From positions 4,061 to 10,903 of the forward strand of contig DNXM01000100.1 in NCBI GenBank assembly GCA_003505905.1: DNA of 6,843 nt. The letters run 5' to 3'. A program made the position numbers and the translations under genes. Below the pieces are notes generated by a model. It was given only the letters and a program-made list of their open reading frames with translations, did no database searches and was not told where the DNA came from. This document shows positions 1 to 6,368 of the stretch, in pieces; the first letter of the stretch is position 1; each line of letters starts with the position of its first letter. This DNA is from Oscillospiraceae bacterium (GTDB lineage: Bacteria > Bacillota > Clostridia > Oscillospirales > Acutalibacteraceae).

Positions 1-570
1 GGGGAGCCGATTCATCTGCTTTTTATGATGGACACGCACGGGGAAGAAACCATGCAGGCAGGCAGCTACGACCACTTGTATGACAATCAGATTGCGTGGT
101 ACGAATGGGCGGTAAAGGGCATGGAAGCCGAAATCGGTCACACGGTGAAGTCCTCCTGTTTTTTTCATATTCCCGTGCCCGAGATTCAGCCTGCTTGGGA
201 GGAAGCGAGTAAAGAACAGAAAGCGCAGCCGTTTTGCAAAATGCACGAAGCCAACGGCGCACCGAAATTCAACAACGGATTTTTTGAAAAATGCGTAGAA
301 TTGGGCAGTACGGTGAATCTCATTTGCGGTCACGACCACAAAAACTGTTTCACGCTACCCTACCGGGGCATCAACCTCACCTATGCCATGAAAACGGGCT
401 ACGGCTGTTATTGGGAGCGGGAAACCAACGGCGGAACAACGCTGACCGTTCGCTCGGACGGCTCAACAGCCACCGCACACCACTACATTGACCCTGCCGA
501 ATCGCAGGTGAAATTCTTCCGTTTGGAATACTACGGCGAAAATTTATATCAAACCCATGAGGGAGATTAA
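1..570 (+). CDS. Calcineurin-like metallophosphoesterase, C-terminal part (5' end outside window)
   Basis: The reading frame is open from base 1 and ends at TAA 568-570, so only the last 189 residues are present. Three landmarks point to the C-terminal half of a calcineurin-like phosphoesterase of the Dcr2/purple-acid-phosphatase-like kind: a LLFMMDTH strand at bases 16-39, the FFHIPVPEI segment around bases 160-186 (His metal ligand followed by the family's HIP-x-PE pattern), and CGHDH at bases 325-339 (metal-binding GHxH). The N-terminal metal-binding half (DxH, GD and GNHD motifs) must lie upstream. The ATG codons at 25 and 28 fall inside the conserved fold and are not the true start. The enzyme is expected to hydrolyse a phosphomonoester or phosphodiester; its substrate is unknown. 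The following gene starts 12 bp downstream, so it is probably co-transcribed. I see no frameshift. The family call is firm; the subfamily is an inference. Confidence 0.85.
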   Translation, partial: GEPIHLLFMMDTHGEETMQAGSYDHLYDNQIAWYEWAVKGMEAEIGHTVKSSCFFHIPVPEIQPAWEEASKEQKAQPFCKMHEANGAPKFNNGFFEKCVELGSTVNLICGHDHKNCFTLPYRGINLTYAMKTGYGCYWERETNGGTTLTVRSDGSTATAHHYIDPAESQVKFFRLEYYGENLYQTHEGD

Positions 571-582
571 AGGAGAACGAAC

Positions 583-1377
583 ATGACTTTCGGCTTTAAG
601 ATTTACACCCTGCTCTATTATGCGGTACGCTATGTTATGATTGTTGTTTTGGGGCTGTCCTCCATGCTCACGGGCGCACCGAACAAGGCTCAGGTGAAGG
701 TGGTCGCTCACAGCGGTTACTGCACCGCATTTTTGGAAAACACCGAATCCTCTTTTATCGGCGCCGTGGAGCACGGCGAAAACGGCATTGAAACCGACAT
801 TCGCTTCACCTCCGATGGCGTGGCGGTCACTTGGCACGACGGCGACATTACTTTCACGGACGGCACCAAAATGGTCGTGAGCCAACACACCTACCAAGAG
901 CTGACCTCAAAGCCCATTGCCAACCCGATTAACGGCGAAACGGTTTACCTTTGCACCCTCGAACGCTATTTTGAAATCTGCCAAAAGTACAACATGGTCT
1001 GCTTCTTGGATTTGAAAGCGGATTTCACCGACGAAAATGTGCGCTACATGATGGAAATGGGACGCAGGGTTTACAACTTGGACAACATCATTCCGCAGTC
1101 GTCCAATGTCGAAAATCTCAAAAAAATCCGCAAGCAATATCCCGACCAAAAGCTGATGCTCACCTACGGACGCAATCAGTTTGAAGACAAGCTCGACTAC
1201 TCCGTTTGCTTTGAATACGGCTTCGGCATTGACTGCGATGTGACCGTTATCAGCCAACACATGATTCGGCAATTCCGTGAGCGCAACCTGGAGGTTGCCG
1301 TATTCACCTGCAACACAAAGACAGAGCAAAATTACGCCTATGCTTTAGGCGTAGACTACATGGAGACCGATGTATGA
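583..1377 (+). CDS. Glycerophosphodiester phosphodiesterase (GDPD) family protein with hydrophobic N-terminus
   Basis: The product is 264 aa, close to the usual size of single-domain bacterial GDPD enzymes, which cleave glycerophosphodiesters to glycerol 3-phosphate and an alcohol. Family motifs appear in order: VVAHSG (40-45, catalytic His43), LENT (51-54), E70 and D72 (metal ligands in the E-x-D pattern), TSDGVAVTWHD with His85 as the second catalytic His, FLDLKAD (141-147, where the family usually has E-x-K), and a final GVDYMETDV matching the closing strand of the TIM barrel. Two otherwise well conserved positions differ: the Arg of HRG is Ser44 and the Pro of PENT is Leu51. Residues 7-31 are hydrophobic with K6 and R16, so the protein may be membrane anchored or exported; seven cysteines argue mildly against export. 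The ATG at 583 is supported by AAAGGAG at 569-574. The stop overlaps the next start as ATGA. The family call is strong; activity on glycerophosphodiesters is less certain because of the altered motif. Confidence 0.88.
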   Translation: MTFGFKIYTLLYYAVRYVMIVVLGLSSMLTGAPNKAQVKVVAHSGYCTAFLENTESSFIGAVEHGENGIETDIRFTSDGVAVTWHDGDITFTDGTKMVVSQHTYQELTSKPIANPINGETVYLCTLERYFEICQKYNMVCFLDLKADFTDENVRYMMEMGRRVYNLDNIIPQSSNVENLKKIRKQYPDQKLMLTYGRNQFEDKLDYSVCFEYGFGIDCDVTVISQHMIRQFRERNLEVAVFTCNTKTEQNYAYALGVDYMETDV

Positions 1378-2246
1378 GTAAGTTTTTGGAAGATGTGAAA
1401 GCATTCTGCTTGGAAAACAATTATTGCGTTTATTCCATCGGCGAAATTAAGAACGGTGGAGAAGCCGAAGAAATCACCGTTATCGAAGCCAATGCCTGCC
1501 AAAACGGCTATTCCATGGCAAAGGCGTTCACCACCACAGCCATCGGCTTGCTGTATGACCGAGGCAAAATCAAAATGCAGGACAAGGTCGTTGACCTGCT
1601 CAAAGGCGACTGCCCGAGCTATTCCGACAGCCGTTGGGAGCAGGTGACCGTGCACCATTTGCTCACGCACACGGCAGGTCTGCCCGGCGGATGCCTGGAC
1701 ATTGATGTGCTCGACAGCCGCACCTTCGGGGAAGACTATTTGGCTTATCTGTTCAGCCTGCCCTTTGCGCTTGACCCGGGCACGGAACGGCTGTATTCGG
1801 ACGGTGCGTTTTATTTGCTGAGCGTCATAGCCGAGCGCATCACAGGCGAAAATCTGCTGAATTTCATGTGGCACGAGCTGTTTTTTTCGCTCAGTGTGCG
1901 GGAGGCGGCTTGGAGCTGCTGCCCGAAGGGGCATTGCATGGGTGCAACGGGGCTGTATATGCGAAGCGACGACACGGCGAAATTGGGCGAAATCTACCGC
2001 ACCGGCGGTGTCTATCAAGGCACACGCTATCTTTCGGAGGAGTGGGTCGATTTGGCGCTGTCCGCTCCCTATGAGCTGCGCAGGCACGACATCGGTCACC
2101 TGTTCGGCAAGGGCGGTATGCACGGGCAGAATATGTTCGTTGACCCCGACAAAAAGCGTGTGGTTGCTTACCACGCCTATGATGCGGTGGATGGCGAAGC
2201 ATTGATGAATTTTGAATACAACTATGCGGAGGAAGAAGCCGAATGA
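1374..2246 (+). CDS. Serine hydrolase of the beta-lactamase/PBP-like esterase family
   Basis: The product is 290 aa with no signal peptide, so it is probably cytoplasmic, unlike true beta-lactamases and penicillin-binding proteins. The SxxK nucleophile motif is SMAK at 47-50, followed by a helix typical of the family (AFTTTAIGLLYDRGKI). HHLLTHTAGL (94-103) is the family's LLtHtSGL element. The second catalytic motif is YSD at 141-143, where class C enzymes have YxN. GHCMGATGLYMRSDDTAKLG (187-206) and LSEEWVDLA (220-228) match the C-terminal half of clostridial serine hydrolases in this group. HGQ at 250-252 occupies the place of the KTG-like third motif. The family includes esterases, D-amino-peptidases and transpeptidase-like enzymes, so the substrate cannot be stated. 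ATGA overlaps join it to both neighbours. GGAG at 1362-1365 lies 8 bases before the start. The T7 run at 1881-1887 does not break the frame. Confidence 0.87.
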   Translation: MSKFLEDVKAFCLENNYCVYSIGEIKNGGEAEEITVIEANACQNGYSMAKAFTTTAIGLLYDRGKIKMQDKVVDLLKGDCPSYSDSRWEQVTVHHLLTHTAGLPGGCLDIDVLDSRTFGEDYLAYLFSLPFALDPGTERLYSDGAFYLLSVIAERITGENLLNFMWHELFFSLSVREAAWSCCPKGHCMGATGLYMRSDDTAKLGEIYRTGGVYQGTRYLSEEWVDLALSAPYELRRHDIGHLFGKGGMHGQNMFVDPDKKRVVAYHAYDAVDGEALMNFEYNYAEEEAE

Positions 2247-3019
2247 AGCTTCACACGCTCGGTACTTCTGCGGGCACACAGCCGTTCTCGGGGTTTCACC
2301 ACACCTGCCACGCCATTGAAACCGAACATGGACTTTACTTTTTGGATGCAGGCGAATGCGGTGCCTACACGGCGCACCTTTGCGGAATTGATTTGTTGAA
2401 AACCAAGGCGATTTTTGTGTCGCATCCGCACATGGACCATGTGGGCGGTTTGGGCAATTTGCTGTGGTACATTCGCAAAATCGGCTTGGTGCGCAAGGCA
2501 TCCCTGACCGAAAACGACAACATCGACATTTTTACGCCGAACCTCAAAACCGTTGAGGGCGTTTTCCAAATTCTGCGCAACACCGAGGGTGATTTTGTCA
2601 CCGCACACACGCACACCGTTCATGCCGTTCACGAGGGTGAGCTGTTCGACAACGGCGACATTCGAGTGGAAGCGGTTGCCACGCACCATATGCCGTTCAA
2701 GGAAGACAAGCCCCAATCGTTTGCCTTCCGTATCTATGCCGAGGGCAAAGCCGTGGTTTATTCGGGCGATATGCGTGCGGAGGACATCCCTGCCATTCTG
2801 CCCGAGCAATGTGATGCATTTTTGACCGAAACGGGTCACCACCAAATTGAAGATATTACGCAGGGAATTCAAGACGCCGAACGACAGGTGAACCGCCTCT
2901 TTTTCGTTCACCACGGTGGATATATCATGCGGGATGTGCCTGCCGCACTTGAGCGAGCCAAGCAGGCTTTCGGCGAAAATGTTGTTATCACGCAGGACGG
3001 CATGACCTACGAAATTTGA
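2243..3019 (+). CDS. MBL-fold metallohydrolase (RNase Z/phosphodiesterase-like)
   Basis: The product is 258 aa and begins with the KLHTLGTSAGTQP strand and turn seen in RNase Z-like metallo-beta-lactamase-fold proteins. The zinc-binding signature is SHPHMDHVGG (60-69), giving the HxHxDH ligands H61, H63, D65 and H66. THHMPF (148-152 region) supplies the next histidine. VVYSGDMRAED (171-181) holds the bridging Asp176. FVHHGG (222-226) carries the C-terminal His. All ligands expected for a two-metal active site can therefore be assigned. The fold hydrolyses phosphodiesters, lactones, thioesters or RNA. At 258 aa and without an obvious flexible tRNA-binding arm, it is more likely a small-molecule hydrolase than tRNA 3'-processing RNase Z, though this is inference. 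The GGAGG at 2228-2232 lies 10 bases before the ATG, which overlaps the previous stop as ATGA. The protein looks cytoplasmic. Confidence 0.88.
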   Translation: MKLHTLGTSAGTQPFSGFHHTCHAIETEHGLYFLDAGECGAYTAHLCGIDLLKTKAIFVSHPHMDHVGGLGNLLWYIRKIGLVRKASLTENDNIDIFTPNLKTVEGVFQILRNTEGDFVTAHTHTVHAVHEGELFDNGDIRVEAVATHHMPFKEDKPQSFAFRIYAEGKAVVYSGDMRAEDIPAILPEQCDAFLTETGHHQIEDITQGIQDAERQVNRLFFVHHGGYIMRDVPAALERAKQAFGENVVITQDGMTYEI

Positions 3020-3024
3020 AAGGA
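3019..3024 (+). promoter_or_regulatory. Ribosome binding site AAAGGA that decides the oxidoreductase start
   Basis: AAAGGA begins at the last base of the upstream stop codon and lies 9 bases before the ATG at 3034. An in-frame TTG at 3016 would add six residues (as a TTGA stop/start overlap), but no comparable site lies ahead of it at the right distance. The ATG start also places the Rossmann beta strand right at the N-terminus, as is normal for this family. Confidence 0.7.
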
Positions 3025-3033
3025 CGGTTTGTC

Positions 3034-4317
3034 ATGGGCAAAAGAGTTATTGTAGCCGGTGCCGGTCACGGCGGTTTAGTTGCCGCCGCTCTGCTCAGCC
3101 GAAAAGGCTTTGAGGTAACGGTTTTTGAAAAACGGAATCGGGATGAAATCGGCTACGATTGGAACGACTGCATCAATCCGTCCGTTTTTGATGCACTGCG
3201 CATCCCCCGACCGAGCGATGACGAGCTTCTTCCCTTTGACGGCATGAACTACCTCAGTCCGGACAAAAGCGTACTGATTTGCGGAAAGAAAAAAGTAAAA
3301 TCAAGCAAAATCGCCGAACGCAAGGCAGTATTAGCTTGTTTGATTGACTTTGCCGAAGAAAACGGAGTTGCGTTTCATTTCGGCGTTTCCGTAATAAGAG
3401 CCATATCAGAAAAGAACCGAGTGGTCGGCTTGAAAACACACATCGGTGACTTTGCCTGTGACCTGCTGATTGACTCATGCGGCATGGATTCGCCGATTCG
3501 GCAAAATCTGCCCGAAGCCTTCGGCATCACCGCCGGCTTTACAAAGCCCCAAACGCTTTACACCTACCGGGCGTTTTATGAGCGGACAAACCGGGAAGAG
3601 CCGCTGCCGAAATTCACCTGCTGTTTTTATCACAACGGTGTGCCGAGCTTGGATTGGATGATAACGGAAGAAAACTATGTTGACATTTTGGTTGCGTCGT
3701 TCGGAACGACAAGCGACGCAATCATACACAACGGTGTCGAGGATTTCCGCTCCTTTCACGGCGGAATCGGCGAGCAAAAGCTTCGTGGCGGTCAGCGCAG
3801 TAAAATCCCCGTGCGCCGCACTATCCCCGTCTTTGTGGCGGACGGTTACGCCGCCGTGGGTGACTGCGCCGCTATGGTTGAGCCGTTGAGTGGTTCGGGC
3901 ATTACGGTGAGCGTGGAGGCAGGTTCCTTTTTGGCGCAGGTCGCCGCCGAATCGCAAAACAATTTTTCCAAAGAAGACTTATGGCAATATGAAGTCCTCT
4001 ATTTTGAAAAACGGCTGAAAAGCATTCTCAAAGATGAAACCACTCGCCTGCTCATGCTCTCCATGACCGCCGAACAGCTCAACGCAATGTTCACCAAAAA
4101 GGTCATCACCGCCAAAGAGCTGTGCAACGACAAAGAACCGCAGCCGCACGATATGCGCAACAAGTTTTTCGGCGTTTTAACAACCCCCGGCGTGATTCCG
4201 AGCCTGCTTAAGTATGCCGTTCGCTTCAAGCGTATTGACGCTCTCCGTGCGCAGTTTCCGCACGAATACAACGAAGAAAAAATCCGCCTTTGGGCGAAAA
4301 AATACAACCGATTTTGA
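3034..4317 (+). CDS. FAD-dependent oxidoreductase, geranylgeranyl-reductase-like
   Basis: The product is 427 aa from the ATG at 3034. An N-terminal Rossmann motif (RVIVAGAGHGGLVAA, residues 4-18, glycines 9, 11 and 14) is followed by VTVFEK with E32 positioned to bind the adenosine ribose. ERKAVL (95-100) fits the conserved Arg region of the group. The second FAD signature is VGDCAAMVEPLSGSGI (275-290), closely resembling the GDAAG-x-x-x-P-x-x-G-x-GI pattern of geranylgeranyl reductases and related p-hydroxybenzoate-hydroxylase-fold enzymes. A helical C-terminal region (residues 312-427) carries several Lys/Arg-rich segments. Related enzymes saturate isoprenoid chains of lipids or quinones, while others hydroxylate or halogenate aromatic compounds, so the reaction is open. 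It probably works in the cytoplasm or at the membrane face. It lies 14 bp after the MBL gene and 9 bp before a phosphoesterase gene. Flavoprotein assignment is firm; the subfamily is moderate. Confidence 0.87.
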   Translation: MGKRVIVAGAGHGGLVAAALLSRKGFEVTVFEKRNRDEIGYDWNDCINPSVFDALRIPRPSDDELLPFDGMNYLSPDKSVLICGKKKVKSSKIAERKAVLACLIDFAEENGVAFHFGVSVIRAISEKNRVVGLKTHIGDFACDLLIDSCGMDSPIRQNLPEAFGITAGFTKPQTLYTYRAFYERTNREEPLPKFTCCFYHNGVPSLDWMITEENYVDILVASFGTTSDAIIHNGVEDFRSFHGGIGEQKLRGGQRSKIPVRRTIPVFVADGYAAVGDCAAMVEPLSGSGITVSVEAGSFLAQVAAESQNNFSKEDLWQYEVLYFEKRLKSILKDETTRLLMLSMTAEQLNAMFTKKVITAKELCNDKEPQPHDMRNKFFGVLTTPGVIPSLLKYAVRFKRIDALRAQFPHEYNEEKIRLWAKKYNRF

Positions 4318-4326
4318 GGGAGAATT

Positions 4327-5448
4327 ATGGAACTTTTTGAAGGCTTTGTCTGCCATCCGACCGTTTGCCCGGTCGGCAGAAACTACAGCATTATTGTGCC
4401 GACCCGTTACGAAATGGCTCTGTCCGTTTTGATTGACGGCGAAGAGTATTTCAACCACTCCAACGGCATTGTGCTCACCTCCTGCGAAATTCAAAAAATC
4501 GCCGTGCCGTCCGAGGCACTCGACCGAGCCAAGCAGTACACCCTGCGTGTTCGCAAGGTAATTAAGCGTGAGCCGTACTTTACGCAAACGGAAGAACCGA
4601 TTGAAATCACCTATGCGTTCCGTCCGATTGAAAAAACGGAAGACATTCGCATTTATCAAATTGCCGATTCACACGGCTTCATCACCGAAACAACGGGTGC
4701 CGCCGAGCAATTCGGAAGCTTGGACTTGCTGATTCTCAACGGCGACATTGCCGACAGCTCCGAGGATGTGGCGAGCATCACCACCACCTACCGCATTGCG
4801 TCCGTTGTGACCGCAGGCGAGATTCCCTGCATCATTTCCCGAGGCAACCACGATTTGCGTGGCTCCGCCGCCGAGCATTTGGCGGAATATATGCCGGACC
4901 GCTGCGGCAAAAGCTACTATTCGTTCCGTGTCGGGTGCATTTGGGGCTTGCTTGTGGACTGCGGCGAGGACAAAAACGACTGCCATGCCGAATACGGTCA
5001 CATGGTGTGCTGTCACACCTTCCGCCGTGAAGAAACCGCATACATTAAGCAGGTCATTGCCGACAGGGAACACGAATACGAAGCCGAGGGCGTCCGATAC
5101 CGTTTGGTTATCTCCCATGTTCCCTTTGCCACCACCTTCCACGAACCGTTTGACATTGAGCAGGAGCGTTTCACCGAATGGTGCCGCCTGCTCAAAGCCG
5201 AAGTCGAGCCGCAGCTCATGCTCTGCGGTCACACCCACGAGCAGGTCATCAGCCCCATCGGCGGCAAAATGGACCACAAGGGTCAGCCCTGCACGGTGCT
5301 CATCGGCTCCGAAATGCACAAGCGTGACCAAAACATCAACTACGCCGGCATGGGCATTACGCTGAAAAACGGCTGTGCCGAAGTGGTGTTTAACACAATG
5401 TTTGACACGAAAGAAACGAAAATTGTGTCGTTTTGCGAGAAAAAATAA
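4327..5448 (+). CDS. Calcineurin-like metallophosphoesterase with extra N-terminal domain
   Basis: The product is 373 aa. All five metallophosphoesterase blocks are visible: IADSHG (112-117; D114, H116), LNGDIAD (137-143; D140), SRGNHD (171-176; N174, H175), ISHVPF (262-267; H264) and CGHTHE (300-305; H302, H304). The catalytic domain spans about 105-360 and looks intact. Residues 1-100 form a separate beta-rich module with alternating hydrophobic residues that may be an immunoglobulin/Fn3-like fold, but I cannot assign it. There is no signal peptide, and fifteen cysteines suggest a cytoplasmic protein in a reducing environment. The family hydrolyses phosphomonoesters, phosphodiesters or pyrophosphate bonds with a dinuclear metal centre. 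The GAGGGAGA at 4316-4323 overlaps the previous stop and precedes the ATG by 3 bases. It appears to be the last gene of the operon, since the next gene follows a 120 bp gap with its own promoter. It differs in layout from the phosphoesterase at the window start. Confidence 0.9.
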   Translation: MELFEGFVCHPTVCPVGRNYSIIVPTRYEMALSVLIDGEEYFNHSNGIVLTSCEIQKIAVPSEALDRAKQYTLRVRKVIKREPYFTQTEEPIEITYAFRPIEKTEDIRIYQIADSHGFITETTGAAEQFGSLDLLILNGDIADSSEDVASITTTYRIASVVTAGEIPCIISRGNHDLRGSAAEHLAEYMPDRCGKSYYSFRVGCIWGLLVDCGEDKNDCHAEYGHMVCCHTFRREETAYIKQVIADREHEYEAEGVRYRLVISHVPFATTFHEPFDIEQERFTEWCRLLKAEVEPQLMLCGHTHEQVISPIGGKMDHKGQPCTVLIGSEMHKRDQNINYAGMGITLKNGCAEVVFNTMFDTKETKIVSFCEKK

Positions 5449-5478
5449 GAATTGAACAAAAAGCATAAAGAAAAACTA

Positions 5479-5512
5479 TTGATTTTGTGCAACGGTTATG
5501 ATAATATATAAG
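5479..5512 (+). promoter_or_regulatory. Probable sigma-A promoter for the zinc-ribbon membrane protein gene
   Basis: TTGATT at 5479-5484 matches the -35 consensus in four of six positions. The AT-rich stretch at 5497-5512 offers several overlapping -10 candidates: GATAAT at 5500-5505 (15-base spacer) and TAATAT at 5502-5507 (17-base spacer). Transcription would start at about 5512-5516. It lies in the only long gap between the operon and the next gene, which supports the call. The exact -10 hexamer is uncertain. Confidence 0.5.
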
Positions 5513-5549
5513 TTAAATTATCGGAATTTTTGTGCAAATTTAATTTGAC
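5512..5549 (+). promoter_or_regulatory. AT-rich hairpin in the 5' leader of the zinc-ribbon gene
   Basis: GTTAAATTA (5512-5520) can pair with TAATTTGAC (5541-5549) through nine pairs, one a G-U. An inner stem AATTT (5525-5529) with AAATT (5536-5540) stacks on it, leaving a four-base bulge TCGG and a six-base loop TTGTGC. It would fall at the very start of the transcript from the predicted promoter and ends 6 bases before the Shine-Dalgarno sequence. It could be a 5' stabilising stem, a leader regulator, or a protein-binding palindrome. The pairing is directly visible; the function is a guess, and AT-only stems arise easily in AT-rich DNA. Confidence 0.35.
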
Positions 5550-5555
5550 ACCAAC

Positions 5556-5560
5556 GGAGG
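5556..5560 (+). promoter_or_regulatory. Ribosome binding site GGAGG that decides the zinc-ribbon protein start
   Basis: GGAGG lies 8 bases before the ATG at 5569. An in-frame TTG at 5530 would place this site inside the coding region and has no ribosome binding site of its own. The ATG start also puts the first CPxC pair at residues 4-7, as is usual for N-terminal zinc ribbons. Confidence 0.8.
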
Positions 5561-5568
5561 AAACGCAC

Positions 5569-6357
5569 ATGGCTAATTGTCCCAAGTGTAACGCTCACCT
5601 GAAAATCACCGATTGGCGCCCCGAATGCCCGCATTGCGGCGTCAACATGGTTTACTACGGCATGGAAGACCGTCTGTTGGCAGACGCCGAAAAGGCAGAA
5701 GCCGAGCACGCCTTATTCCAAAAAAAGATTGACCGCATGAAGGCCTCTTTGGTCGGCGGTCCGTTGCAGATTGCAAGGCTTGTTTTTGCGTTTCTGCCCA
5801 TTGCAGGCTTGTTCCTGACCCTTGCCAAGTTCAATTTGTCCGACGCACCGTATATGGCGGCGAAAACCGTCAGCGCAAACGTCTTAACACTTGTTGACTT
5901 CTTCTCCAACATTGACTTTGACGCTCTGCTCGGCACATTCGAATCGGGTGTTTTCGGTCAGCCGATGCTGTTCTTCGCTTTGTCACTCGTCATTTTTGCT
6001 TTGACGATTGTTCTCGGATTGATTGGATTCTTCCGCCTTTTCTGCTCTGCGCAGAAAAAATCCTGCATCAAAAACATTGTTGTATCCGCTTTCCAATTGA
6101 TTTTTATTGCGGCAAGCTGTGTTTTGTTCAACAAGTTTTCCTCCGGCATTGCAACCGTTTTCCCTGCTTATATCACCGCCTCCGTCGGGTTCGGCGTCTA
6201 TGTCTATGCGGCACTTCATCTGCCGACCGTCATTGCCAATGTCATCTTCACGGTGAAGCCCATGAAGGTAAAGTACAAAGTATTGCCGGACTATACAGCG
6301 GAAGACGCCGCCATGGAAGCCACTGAAGAAGCCGAAAAGGCCGAAGCAAACGCATAA
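5569..6357 (+). CDS. Zinc-ribbon membrane protein of unknown function
   Basis: I do not recognise a named family. The product is 262 aa. An N-terminal zinc ribbon has CPKC at 4-7 and CPHC at 20-23, spaced as in small rubredoxin-like zinc fingers. Residues 30-60 form a charged, alanine-rich helix, possibly coiled coil. Hydrophobic segments at about 68-86, 133-158, 167-186 and 203-228 are likely membrane spans, with a 45-residue aromatic and acidic loop between the first two. The C-terminal 22 residues are strongly acidic (Glu/Ala rich). With four spans, the zinc ribbon and acidic tail would be on the same side, probably cytoplasmic. Its own promoter upstream and a terminator downstream make it a likely single-gene unit. 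Zinc-ribbon membrane proteins of this layout are common in clostridia, and sensing or scaffolding roles are only guesses. Confidence 0.8.
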   Translation: MANCPKCNAHLKITDWRPECPHCGVNMVYYGMEDRLLADAEKAEAEHALFQKKIDRMKASLVGGPLQIARLVFAFLPIAGLFLTLAKFNLSDAPYMAAKTVSANVLTLVDFFSNIDFDALLGTFESGVFGQPMLFFALSLVIFALTIVLGLIGFFRLFCSAQKKSCIKNIVVSAFQLIFIAASCVLFNKFSSGIATVFPAYITASVGFGVYVYAALHLPTVIANVIFTVKPMKVKYKVLPDYTAEDAAMEATEEAEKAEANA

Positions 6358-6368
6358 AGTAAAACAAC

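Noticed and set aside
557..586. Nine-codon reading frame starting at ATG 557 across the first gene junction
   Set aside because: Too short, no ribosome binding site assigned to it, and the following GDPD has a strong site of its own.
1881..1887. Run of seven T as a possible frameshift or slippage site in the serine hydrolase gene
   Set aside because: The frame is continuous and family motifs are found in the same frame on both sides.
1356..2501. 381-codon open frame on the reverse strand
   Set aside because: It is antisense to two well-supported genes, has low-complexity composition and no recognisable motifs; it is a shadow of their codon bias.
3016..3033. TTG at 3016 as the oxidoreductase start, forming a TTGA overlap with the preceding stop
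   Set aside because: The ATG at 3034 has AAAGGA at the correct distance and places the Rossmann strand at the N-terminus; the TTG has no suitable ribosome binding site.
4669..5466. 265-codon open frame on the reverse strand
   Set aside because: It is antisense to the intact metallophosphoesterase gene, and its repetitive Val/Ala/Gly/Phe content is typical of a shadow frame.
5530..5568. TTG at 5530 as the start of the zinc-ribbon gene
   Set aside because: It would put the GGAGG site inside the coding region and include leader hairpin sequence; ATG 5569 is far better supported.
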